Shown: positions 1 to 6,494 of the stretch, one piece after another | Numbering within the stretch: the first letter of the stretch is position 1 | Layout of the letters: the number at the start of each line of letters is the position of its first letter | Source: an uncultured Cellvibrio sp. | GTDB taxonomy: Bacteria; Pseudomonadota; Gammaproteobacteria; Pseudomonadales; Cellvibrionaceae | Assembly (NCBI GenBank): GCA_946482345.1 | Contig: CAMLRJ010000062.1 | Coordinates: 1-11,205 of the forward strand | Reading direction: 5' to 3' | Length of the DNA: 11,205 nucleotides | Notes under the pieces: model-generated | The model's database searches: none | What the model saw: only the letters and a program-made list of their open reading frames with translations | Told to the model about the DNA's origin: nothing | Position numbers and translations under genes: made by a program

Positions 1-316
1 GTTTGATCAGCAAGGTCAGGTAAAACATGAAGCCGTACGATCAGTCAAATCACTCTATGAATTGATTACGCCCAGCCGTGAGCGCGCATTGAAATTAAAT
101 AAAGCCTATAAAACGATTGTGATGGAACAATCTTACATTTATGGACGTGATGCACGAGTCACAGCACCTAAAAATGTGTATGAAAAAGTTGATAACGAAA
201 CAGCTCCCGTATTACCCCCCTCCTCTTTTTATCAATGGGATATTCGTTTGCAATGGCAGAAAGATTCCGACAAAACAGTGGTTAAACAACTGGCTGACAT
301 CAAAAACGTCAAATAA
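1..316 (+). CDS. 3' end of an unrecognised protein (partial, start outside window)
   Basis: An open frame enters from the left edge (first complete codon at base 2) and stops at TAA 314-316, giving 104 residues with no stop from the window edge. An internal TTG at 62 is in frame, but the frame stays open upstream with similar codon use, so this is more likely a truncated C-terminus than a short gene. The visible part is basic and mixed helical/extended, with aromatic stretches such as SYIYGRDARV and SSFYQWDIRLQW. There is no transmembrane segment, no cysteine and no catalytic motif I can name. It lies on the same strand as the PhoX-like gene, 97 bp upstream. The last codons and the stop fall inside the phased repeat at 304-324. 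I do not recognise the family and assign no function. Confidence 0.6.
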   Translation, partial: FDQQGQVKHEAVRSVKSLYELITPSRERALKLNKAYKTIVMEQSYIYGRDARVTAPKNVYEKVDNETAPVLPPSSFYQWDIRLQWQKDSDKTVVKQLADIKNVK

Positions 317-344
317 ACGTCAAAAATCTTTAATCATATAGTCA
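304..344 (+). promoter_or_regulatory. PhoB-box-like phased direct repeats upstream of the PhoX-like gene
   Basis: The 10-bp sequence AAACGTCAAA occurs at 304-313 and again at 315-324, exactly 11 bp apart. A further GTCA lies at 341-344. The three GTCA cores start at 308, 319 and 341, all in one 11-bp register, with the 330 position degenerate. PhoB boxes are 11-bp-phased repeats with a GTCA core followed by an A/T-rich stretch, so the geometry and core match while the leading CT of the consensus does not. The downstream gene is in the PhoX/DUF839 family, which makes phosphate control plausible. The first repeat overlaps the stop codon of the upstream gene. This is a match by eye, not a scored one. 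Confidence 0.45.
337..342 (+). promoter_or_regulatory. Candidate -10 element (TATAGT) for the PhoX-like gene
   Basis: TATAGT matches the sigma-70 -10 consensus at five of six positions. No good -35 lies at the usual spacing, as expected if an activator bound to the phased repeats replaces it. The gap from the second GTCA core to this hexamer is 14 nt, about 3 nt longer than I recall for E. coli phoA and pstS, which weakens the PhoB interpretation. Transcription from here would start near 349-350, just before the inverted repeat at 359-411, placing the whole repeat in the 5' leader. Confidence 0.3.
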
Positions 345-358
345 CACTTGCTTTGCAC

Positions 359-411
359 AATTCTCCGGAGCCTCAGGGTTCGACATTATCGATAACAATC
401 TCCGGAGAATT
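359..411 (+). promoter_or_regulatory. Perfect 12-bp inverted repeat in the leader that pairs with the Shine-Dalgarno
   Basis: AATTCTCCGGAG (359-370) and CTCCGGAGAATT (400-411) are exact reverse complements separated by 29 nt. The right arm carries GGAG (404-407), the ribosome site of the gene starting at ATG 414 (6-nt spacing); its pairing partner is CTCC at 363-366. In RNA this 12-bp stem would hide the ribosome site. The core CTCCGGAG is itself an 8-bp palindrome, so the two copies, 37 bp apart, could instead be paired operator half-sites in DNA. A third palindrome, TTATCGATAA (386-395), lies in the loop. There is no T-run after the right arm, so it is not an intrinsic terminator. Occlusion of translation is inferred. 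Confidence 0.65.
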
Positions 412-413
412 TC

Positions 414-1976
414 ATGAAATACGCTTTCAACAAGTCAGCAATTGCGATTGCATTGGTTGGTTTGACCCAAATCACCAGCGCTGGCACTGATACTTTTTTT
501 AATCCGTTAACCCACTCTGCGAGTGTTGCTTCCCCGAATCACATTAACGAATTAAATAATCCATGGGTGGTACCCGCCGGTATTACTACCAAAAACCTGA
601 CCAGTATGCGTGAAGTAGAAGCTGACATTACACAATCGATTATTCGTGTAGATGCTGGTACTTCAGGCTCCATGTTTGACATGTTGGCTTATGATCCAAC
701 CGGTCGCTATATTTTTATTCCGCACGAAACACCTTTTGGTGCCGGTGCTTCGCGTTACGATACCAAAACGGATAAAAGTGAAATTATTTTTGCCGGTGAT
801 CAACAAGGATTAAATGGTAACTGGGCGAATGACTATGGTGCTTTTGACCCTGCACGTTTTACTCCCAATGGCACTTTATTTTTAGGTGAAGAGTGGGCTG
901 GACAAGGCCGTATTATTGAAATATTAAATCCTTTAGCGCCTGCATCCGATATTAAGTATCGCGAATTGGAGAGTATCGCCAACGTAGCGCATGAAGGGAT
1001 TAACTTCAGCAATAAATTCAAAGACACTATTTATTTTATTGATGAATTTAATTCAGGTTCCATCTATAAATTTGTCATGACAAAAGCGGGCGATTACACC
1101 AAGGGTCAAACATTTGTATTAGCTATTGATGGATTTAAAGGTGATGTAAAAGCTAACTGGAATGCAACGGCTAATCTTTCCCAACCACGCACCGGTGCTG
1201 CAACCTGGATTCCTTTAACCGATGCAAATGGAAATGCTCTGACTGCAACCAGCCCATTTAACAACACCAATATGGGTGGCCGTCTGTCAGCTGATGAAGC
1301 CGGTGGAACACCTTACGGTCGTCCGGAAGATATGGAAGTCGGTAAATTAGCCAATGGCCGCGAAGTATTTTATTTCACTGCAACTTCTGAACAATCTGTT
1401 TATTCAGTTGAAGTGATTAATAAAGATAAAGTAATTGTGCGTGAATATTTGTCTGAAAAAAACACACCCAAAAATCTGGGATTCCAGGCAACAACCGGCG
1501 TATTAAATTCACCTGATAACCTGGCTCAAGATGCTCTGGGAAATATTTATGTTATTGAAGACTCACCCAATGGCGATAATGTGGGTGGCGATATTTGGTT
1601 TGCGCGTGACACAGACAATGACGGTGTTGCTGAATCACTCGATCATTTTATGAGTGTTCAGGTTGATGGATCGGAAGCAACCGGTATGATTTTTAATCCT
1701 GCCAACCCAACCAAATTTGTTGTTGCTGTGCAACACCCTGATTCAACAGATCTGGCCGCTGTACCAAATGGTTTGGGTGACGCAATCTGGGAATTTGATC
1801 TCACGACCACAGTCCCACCTCTGTGTACTGATGGCAAAGATCATTTCAAAAAATGGGATCACAAGAAAAATGCTTACGAAAGCACTTGCACCAATGCACG
1901 TGACTACAACTTCGTATGGTTATTGGAAACTTCTCACAAAATGAACAAGTGGCCAAAAGATTGGTGGAAACACTGA
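414..1976 (+). CDS. Secreted PhoX-like / DUF839 family protein
   Basis: This 520-residue protein has the repeated-blade character of the PhoX/DUF839 family (PF05787), whose studied members are periplasmic Fe/Ca-dependent alkaline phosphatases. Visible family-type motifs are TPNGTLFLGEE (E159/E160), HEG (193-195), YFIDE, GRPEDME (R303-E308), SPDNLAQDALGNIYVIED, a Ca-binding-type DTDNDGVAE (399-407), EATGMIF and FVVAVQHPD (QHP 440-442). Residues 1-23 form a Sec signal peptide ending TSA; the twin-arginine motif of classical PhoX is absent, and the protein is shorter than the roughly 650-700 residues of those enzymes. The mature protein has no cysteine before C471, so the iron-ligand Cys of characterised PhoX (in NCAGG.TPWGT...CEE-type segments) is missing. 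The last 50 residues are unusual: two cysteines (471, 492) and several tryptophans. The start is fixed by GGAG at 404-407. Family is well supported; phosphatase activity is not. Confidence 0.85.
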   Translation: MKYAFNKSAIAIALVGLTQITSAGTDTFFNPLTHSASVASPNHINELNNPWVVPAGITTKNLTSMREVEADITQSIIRVDAGTSGSMFDMLAYDPTGRYIFIPHETPFGAGASRYDTKTDKSEIIFAGDQQGLNGNWANDYGAFDPARFTPNGTLFLGEEWAGQGRIIEILNPLAPASDIKYRELESIANVAHEGINFSNKFKDTIYFIDEFNSGSIYKFVMTKAGDYTKGQTFVLAIDGFKGDVKANWNATANLSQPRTGAATWIPLTDANGNALTATSPFNNTNMGGRLSADEAGGTPYGRPEDMEVGKLANGREVFYFTATSEQSVYSVEVINKDKVIVREYLSEKNTPKNLGFQATTGVLNSPDNLAQDALGNIYVIEDSPNGDNVGGDIWFARDTDNDGVAESLDHFMSVQVDGSEATGMIFNPANPTKFVVAVQHPDSTDLAAVPNGLGDAIWEFDLTTTVPPLCTDGKDHFKKWDHKKNAYESTCTNARDYNFVWLLETSHKMNKWPKDWWKH

Positions 1977-1990
1977 TTAATCGCACAAGT

Positions 1991-2022
1991 AAAAAAAGAG
2001 ACGCAATTGCGTCTCTTTTTTT
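1991..2022. terminator. Bidirectional intrinsic terminator (32-bp perfect palindrome)
   Basis: A run of seven A, the stem GAGACGCAA/TTGCGTCTC and seven T form a perfect palindrome with no mismatch. Because it is flanked by A on one side and T on the other, it reads as a stem plus U-tract in both directions. It lies 14 bp after the PhoX-like stop and 20 bp before the stop of the convergent minus-strand gene, so it probably terminates both transcripts. Confidence 0.9.
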
Positions 2023-2042
2023 ATGTTATTTTGTTTTATATG

Positions 2043-2705
2043 TTAATCAACTTTAAATAAAGTTTTGCCTTTTTTCACACTGGCAATAAACCTCTTTTTT
2101 TCTACATCATTCATACTTGACATAGATTGGGTAGACGAAGGCATGTATTTGCCAAAATCATGATATTTGCTTGCGTATTCTTTAAAATCCCGTTTTATCC
2201 TTTCGATTATCTGTTGAGATTGAATACACTTAGTTGAATGCACACGGTTTATTAATTCTTTTTTCCGCAGCATTCCTTTATTAATCATAACGGCTAAAAA
2301 TATATAGTCCTTTTCTCTTCCTGCTGCATATTTAGCAACAGCCAAGTCGTGTGCCTCCAAACAATATCCTGTAACAACAATATTGTCTCGTTTAACACAG
2401 ACAGGAAATAATCTGTCTTCCCAACCGCTTGGCAGGATAGCGGTGTTAGGGCCAACCTCTTGGGCATAGTAACCAAAAGTTTGATGAAATATGGAACCTT
2501 CACCAATAGCACCTTCAACTAAAATTGTATTTTTCAATTTATTCTTCAGATAGATATCAGCTTCCATAGAATATGCAAGTACAGGATTTTTTCCTGCTTC
2601 CGGAAACTGACCAAGCACTGACTGGGAACCGATAACAATAATTTCATTATCATCACCTATTTTCGCAGCAGAAAGAAGAATGTGTTCAAGCTGGAATTTA
2701 TTCAT
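2043..2705 (-). CDS. DUF6036-type nucleotidyltransferase-like protein
   Basis: This 220-residue cytoplasmic protein has a nucleotidyltransferase-type core near its N-terminus: EIIVIGSQSVLGQF (GS at 26-27) followed by SMEADIYL (E48, D50), the usual Gly-Ser plus acidic-pair metal site. Conserved-looking segments follow: GAIGEGSIFHQTFGYYAQEVGP, a GWEDRLFPV stretch and HDLAVAKYAAGREKDYIF. I recognise this pattern as the DUF6036 group of the nucleotidyltransferase superfamily, distantly related to AbiEii-like enzymes; substrate unknown. The C-terminal ~80 residues are basic and helical. There is no signal peptide. Its ATG overlaps the end of the upstream gene by 8 nt, which suggests translational coupling; a GGAG lies about 14 nt before the ATG, further than usual. 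A toxin-antitoxin role is inference from gene arrangement only. Confidence 0.75.
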   Translation of the reverse strand: MNKFQLEHILLSAAKIGDDNEIIVIGSQSVLGQFPEAGKNPVLAYSMEADIYLKNKLKNTILVEGAIGEGSIFHQTFGYYAQEVGPNTAILPSGWEDRLFPVCVKRDNIVVTGYCLEAHDLAVAKYAAGREKDYIFLAVMINKGMLRKKELINRVHSTKCIQSQQIIERIKRDFKEYASKYHDFGKYMPSSTQSMSSMNDVEKKRFIASVKKGKTLFKVD

Positions 2706-3018
2706 AATTGTATTTAAATCTCCGTATAATTTCTAAACGCTCTTCATCGGATAATAGGCAAGAAAATGGGCTACTTTTTCTGTAAAAGTCCATTTCTTCA
2801 CTTTCCTCACAAATTAAATCAGCAATTGCAGGAACGGATAACCCTTCGATTAACTCTTTCCACTTTTCGGCCCAGCCCTCCGCTTGAGTTCCTGTCATTG
2901 TTAACCAGTGAGCTAAAACTTCATTGACTTCAGCAAGACGCTCCGGTTGTATGCGTAAGATTTCTGCCGCTTTCTTATGAAACGCATAGGTTCTTTGATC
3001 TGGAATATGGTTATTCAT
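2698..3018 (-). CDS. Small acidic partner protein of the DUF6036 nucleotidyltransferase
   Basis: This 106-residue protein is the first gene of the minus-strand pair and runs into the nucleotidyltransferase gene (shared bases 2698-2705). It is acidic and predicted largely helical: an N-terminal helical region rich in Ala, Glu and Arg (residues 10-60), an AIADLICEESEEMDFYR segment, and a C-terminal motif SSPFSCLLSDEERLEIIRRF (82-101). I recall similar ~100-residue proteins, ending in an SSPF...ER pattern, next to DUF6036 genes, but know of no assigned function. No helix-turn-helix is obvious. The ribosome site is weak (only CGGTTT before the ATG). It may be an antitoxin-like partner or an accessory subunit; neither is shown by the sequence. 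Confidence 0.7.
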   Translation of the reverse strand: MNNHIPDQRTYAFHKKAAEILRIQPERLAEVNEVLAHWLTMTGTQAEGWAEKWKELIEGLSVPAIADLICEESEEMDFYRKSSPFSCLLSDEERLEIIRRFKYNYE

Positions 3019-3188
3019 TTTTAAACCGACTTTTACTTTCTACAAGTATCAAATTAAATATGTGATTCAAAGCACTATTGTATGTGTTGATGAAAGTATT
3101 CGGAAAGCTGTGAGACGTCAAGTGTAATTGTTCAGCAGATGATCACATCCCTGTGATTACGTACTGTATTAAGAAGAAAGAGTATCAA
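3019..3188. other. 170-bp intergenic region with a small inverted repeat
   Basis: No gene is visible here. It should hold the promoter of the minus-strand pair ending at 2043. The best -10 guess on the minus strand is TACAAT (3082 to 3077), without a convincing -35. ATCACA (3142-3147) and TGTGAT (3152-3157) form an inverted repeat around TCCC. It has no T-run, so it is not a convincing terminator for the large gene ending at 3189, and read-through into the downstream pair is possible. Confidence 0.4.
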
Positions 3189-6100
3189 TTACTTTTTCGC
3201 AAATTCATACAATGTGTAATAAGCTCGTAATGTTTCTGGCGCCAGATCATTAAACCATTTTTCATGTTTAATTTGTAAATGATACATGCGTGCAGTTTGA
3301 TCGGGGTGAACATTGGGTTGGATGAGTGAATCCAGATCAATACGAATGTGTTTGGCGTCTTCGCTGATGGAAATGGATTTTATTTTTTCTTGTTGCAAAC
3401 CTAATTCATCTGAACCGTAATCCGGTGCATCACGATATACCCATGACTCGAGTTTAATGGCTTGTTGTAATTGTTCTGTCGAAACTTTTGCAGAAATAGC
3501 CTGTGTAAACTCTACATCAAAACCAGTTGCCGTTGCTTTCATATTTAAAATGGCAGGAGCTATGGTTTTGCCGTCCCATTTAATTTTTTGCAGGCTTGCA
3601 ACGTGTCCACCTTTGGCTTGCCAACCACGACCGGTTTGGCCCAACAATAAACTACCATCACGCAAAAATAATGGGCGCATTACACCGGACTCCAAACCAT
3701 CAATAAATGGCATGACAGCACCCTGCATGTGTTTATTCACTTTTTCGGTAGTGATACGAAATAAATTGGATTGGGTTTGATCACCCATCAATATTTGATT
3801 ATTAAAAGGGCCAAACTTTCCTTGAGTAATATCCCATGCCGGATTGCCGGGTGAATTGGCAAGGCGATTGTGTGGCAATAAAACTACGGCGTCTTCTCTG
3901 GTGTTTTTAACTTTATCCCAAAGTATTTCTTTTGAATCTGGTGTCATCCTGGGTAAATCGACTAATGCTGATGGATGACCGTAAAATTTATTTTTTTCAA
4001 TAACAAATAATTTTGATGTCCCCATATATTCGCCCTGATTATCGGCGTACCAGATTTTTTTATCAGGGCCAACACCTATACTTGCGGGACTGCGTAAACC
4101 ATTTGCCCAAAGCGAAAATTTTGTGTCGGGCTCAACTCGGATTGCCCATCCTGCAAAACCCCCTGCACTTCCCATATAGGCGCCGCCTGCTTTATAAGTA
4201 GAGCCATCATTACCATCGGCCAGATTAATATTGAAATAATAAGCACCATCAGCACCGCGTACAGGGCCATGCATGTAAGAGTGATAATTTCCGTGATACG
4301 AGTGTGCATCAAATAAAGTTTCATAATTATCTGCAAGGCCATCGCCGTTGGTATCACTGATGCGAGTCAGTTCAGCTTTTTGGCCGGCAATCACAACCCA
4401 ACCTTTTTTATCTTCAAGCAATAAACCCAAACTGTCGAAAGTGCCTTCGGCAAATAATTTCCACTCACCATTTTCAATTCGCCAAATACCTGCAGTTCGG
4501 GTACCAATAATGAGCGCATCATCATCCGCTTGCGCCAGACCCAAAGCTTCAAATAATTGATCGCGGCCATAATTATCTTTCGGTGGATAATAACTTTCGA
4601 TGCTATAACCCGCAGGCATATTCGCCGTTGATTGTTTAACCTCAACACGTTGCTGTTGGTAATTAAATGTTGAATAAGGTGATCGCCAGCTATTTTCTGC
4701 AAGAGTCATGCTGGCTGCTAAACCGGCTTTGATTTTTCCTTTTGGCAAAATCCATTGATCATTTTCTATTTTTCCTTGAGTAATCTGTATTGATTTAAGA
4801 AGATCGGAATTTACTGAAAAATGTTGTGGTTTTGATAAGGTCCCTTCCAGTTCAATATTCACTTGTCCGTTATTTAAAATACTGGTTTGAATACTGATTT
4901 CATTTTTACCAACAGAATACCGAAATACCGGTAACGCATTTTTATTTTGTGAATCACGTGAATAACCTTTGAATCGTGCATTAACGGCTTTTAGTTTTTG
5001 CAGGTGATCTTCGCTACTGTATAAAGACTTTTTAATCGTTTCGACATCACCAAATTTGGCTTCTTTAAATGAAAAATCAATTGCTTCGCCTTTTTCATTC
5101 AGTGGCGCCAATAAATATTCTTTTGATCCGGTATTTACCTCCCGACTTTCATATCCCATTTTTAAACCACCACCACCACGATTTAAAAATTCGCCACTCA
5201 TATCCAGAAAACCACCTTGCCAAATTTTGGTAATAGCGAGCAGTCGTGGATCAAATGAATAATGTATACCCCATGGAGTACCCACATGAATCGCTCGACC
5301 GGAAACACCAAGCATTGGACCACGCTGTATTCTGACTTGATCATTAATCAATAATTGCAAACGATCTGCGATTGGGTCATAAGCTTTCTCGCCGGAAACT
5401 TCCTGTAATTTCACCAATGGCCCTTGTTCATGAGGCTCATTTAATGTTGCAAGGTAATCCGCTATGGCATCAATTTGTGTATCAGATAAAGTCTCTTTGG
5501 AAAATGCAGGCATAATCGGCAAAAAAGCTTCACCTGTTTTATCGCCGGATTCTTTAATCGCTATTTGGCTTGCTGGCTCACGAATACTGCGGTGCAAATA
5601 TTGACGATTGGCTTTGATAATAAATTGATGCCCTTCTCCGCCTTCTACTACTGTGCGATTGCGAGGTTCGCGTTTGAACAGGCCGTAAAGGTTCGGGCCT
5701 GTGCTGACGCCAGCATTATTTTTTTCAATAAGATGACATGCATTGCAACCTACTGACTCGAAAGTATCTTTCCCCAGCTTGACGAAATCTACCAATGATT
5801 TTTCGTTAGTCGCTTCACCGGATTTTTTTGGCAATTTTATTTTTGAGAAATCTACCTGGCCAACCGCCAGACGACGAAAAGCAAATGGCCCATTAGCCTG
5901 AAGCGTGATTGGACCTGTGTTGCTTTCCCAGTTCATTGTTGCTCCATCACTGATGGCAGCCATAATTTGATTGCTGGAAACTATTTCACCATTAATCCTG
6001 ACTTGCATAATCAATGCATTTTCAGTTTTGTTGCGGGCTTCATCAAAACGAGGGGCACGATAAGCAATATGCAGTTGCTGCCATTCATTATTTTTATTTG

Positions 6101-6425
6101 TCAATTGCAAAGCATAGCGACCTTGTAAAAATAATTTTGCAGAGGAGTTTTCGGGTACTAAAAATTCCATTGACAACAACATATCGCCAAACCGAATGTT
6201 ACCAATCAAATGCGGGGCATCTTGCCAATTCTTGATTACAACAATATCGCCCTGATCGTGAGTTTCAGTAAACTGTAAATTTTTTCCAACAGCACTGACC
6301 GCGTCGGATCTTGTCCAGTGATTGCTTTCTTTAAAGTGCTGCAGGGGATTAAAATCTTCTGCACAAACAAGATGAGAACTGAAAATAACAACACATAAAC
6401 CGATAATTTTTATCAGGGACGACAT
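3189..6425 (-). CDS. Exported multidomain c-type cytochrome / DUF6797 / beta-propeller protein, putative sugar oxidoreductase
   Basis: This 1078-residue protein has a Sec signal peptide (1-22, ending VCA). Residues ~25-195 resemble a DUF1080-like beta-sandwich (FGDMLLSMEFLVPE, LFLQGRYALQL, ITLQANGPFAFRRLAVG). Residues ~210-330 are a class I cytochrome c domain with haem motif CNACH (227-231) and probable axial Met305 in LPIMPAFS. Residues ~350-560 match the DUF6797 region seen in large PVC-group haem proteins (RAIHVGTPWGIHYSFDP, WQGGFLDMSGEFLNRGGGG). Residues ~605-955 form a beta-propeller like soluble sugar-dehydrogenase/NHL proteins, with a Ca-loop-like DTNGDGLAD (691-699); ~958-1078 is a C-terminal beta domain. 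The ribosome site GGAAG lies 6 nt before the ATG. The gene follows the DUF1080 gene by 69 bp on the same strand, implying an operon. Sugar oxidation with electron transfer through haem is inferred; no cofactor-binding residues can be assigned by eye. Confidence 0.75.
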   Translation of the reverse strand: MSSLIKIIGLCVVIFSSHLVCAEDFNPLQHFKESNHWTRSDAVSAVGKNLQFTETHDQGDIVVIKNWQDAPHLIGNIRFGDMLLSMEFLVPENSSAKLFLQGRYALQLTNKNNEWQQLHIAYRAPRFDEARNKTENALIMQVRINGEIVSSNQIMAAISDGATMNWESNTGPITLQANGPFAFRRLAVGQVDFSKIKLPKKSGEATNEKSLVDFVKLGKDTFESVGCNACHLIEKNNAGVSTGPNLYGLFKREPRNRTVVEGGEGHQFIIKANRQYLHRSIREPASQIAIKESGDKTGEAFLPIMPAFSKETLSDTQIDAIADYLATLNEPHEQGPLVKLQEVSGEKAYDPIADRLQLLINDQVRIQRGPMLGVSGRAIHVGTPWGIHYSFDPRLLAITKIWQGGFLDMSGEFLNRGGGGLKMGYESREVNTGSKEYLLAPLNEKGEAIDFSFKEAKFGDVETIKKSLYSSEDHLQKLKAVNARFKGYSRDSQNKNALPVFRYSVGKNEISIQTSILNNGQVNIELEGTLSKPQHFSVNSDLLKSIQITQGKIENDQWILPKGKIKAGLAASMTLAENSWRSPYSTFNYQQQRVEVKQSTANMPAGYSIESYYPPKDNYGRDQLFEALGLAQADDDALIIGTRTAGIWRIENGEWKLFAEGTFDSLGLLLEDKKGWVVIAGQKAELTRISDTNGDGLADNYETLFDAHSYHGNYHSYMHGPVRGADGAYYFNINLADGNDGSTYKAGGAYMGSAGGFAGWAIRVEPDTKFSLWANGLRSPASIGVGPDKKIWYADNQGEYMGTSKLFVIEKNKFYGHPSALVDLPRMTPDSKEILWDKVKNTREDAVVLLPHNRLANSPGNPAWDITQGKFGPFNNQILMGDQTQSNLFRITTEKVNKHMQGAVMPFIDGLESGVMRPLFLRDGSLLLGQTGRGWQAKGGHVASLQKIKWDGKTIAPAILNMKATATGFDVEFTQAISAKVSTEQLQQAIKLESWVYRDAPDYGSDELGLQQEKIKSISISEDAKHIRIDLDSLIQPNVHPDQTARMYHLQIKHEKWFNDLAPETLRAYYTLYEFAKK

Positions 6426-6494
6426 AAATGACTTCCATCAATTTTAATTGGGATTCTGGCGCAATCAGATGAATAAATGACGCTTGTCAAATTT

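Noticed and set aside
62..316. A complete short gene starting at TTG 62.
   Set aside because: The same frame is open to the window edge with coding-like composition, and no ribosome site precedes the TTG, so a truncated longer gene is more likely.
1991..2022. The long palindrome as a mobile-element end or phage attachment site.
   Set aside because: Its A-run, G+C stem and T-run between two convergent genes fit a bidirectional terminator; no second copy, transposase or integrase is present.
3142..3157. ATCACA-TCCC-TGTGAT as a CRP-type site.
   Set aside because: A CRP site is TGTGA-N6-TCACA; here the half-sites are in the reverse order and the spacer is 4 nt.
3457..3780. Plus-strand open frame of 107 codons inside the large minus-strand gene, and several similar frames at 4013-5756.
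   Set aside because: They lie opposite a long gene with clear domain matches, have no plausible ribosome sites and encode low-complexity, Cys/Pro-rich sequences typical of antisense shadows.
6474..6490. Consensus -35 TTGACA on the minus strand (6490-6485) between the DUF1080 and cytochrome genes, suggesting an internal promoter.
   Set aside because: At 16-18 bp downstream there is no hexamer close to TATAAT (TGATTG at 17 bp), so the -35 match alone is not enough.
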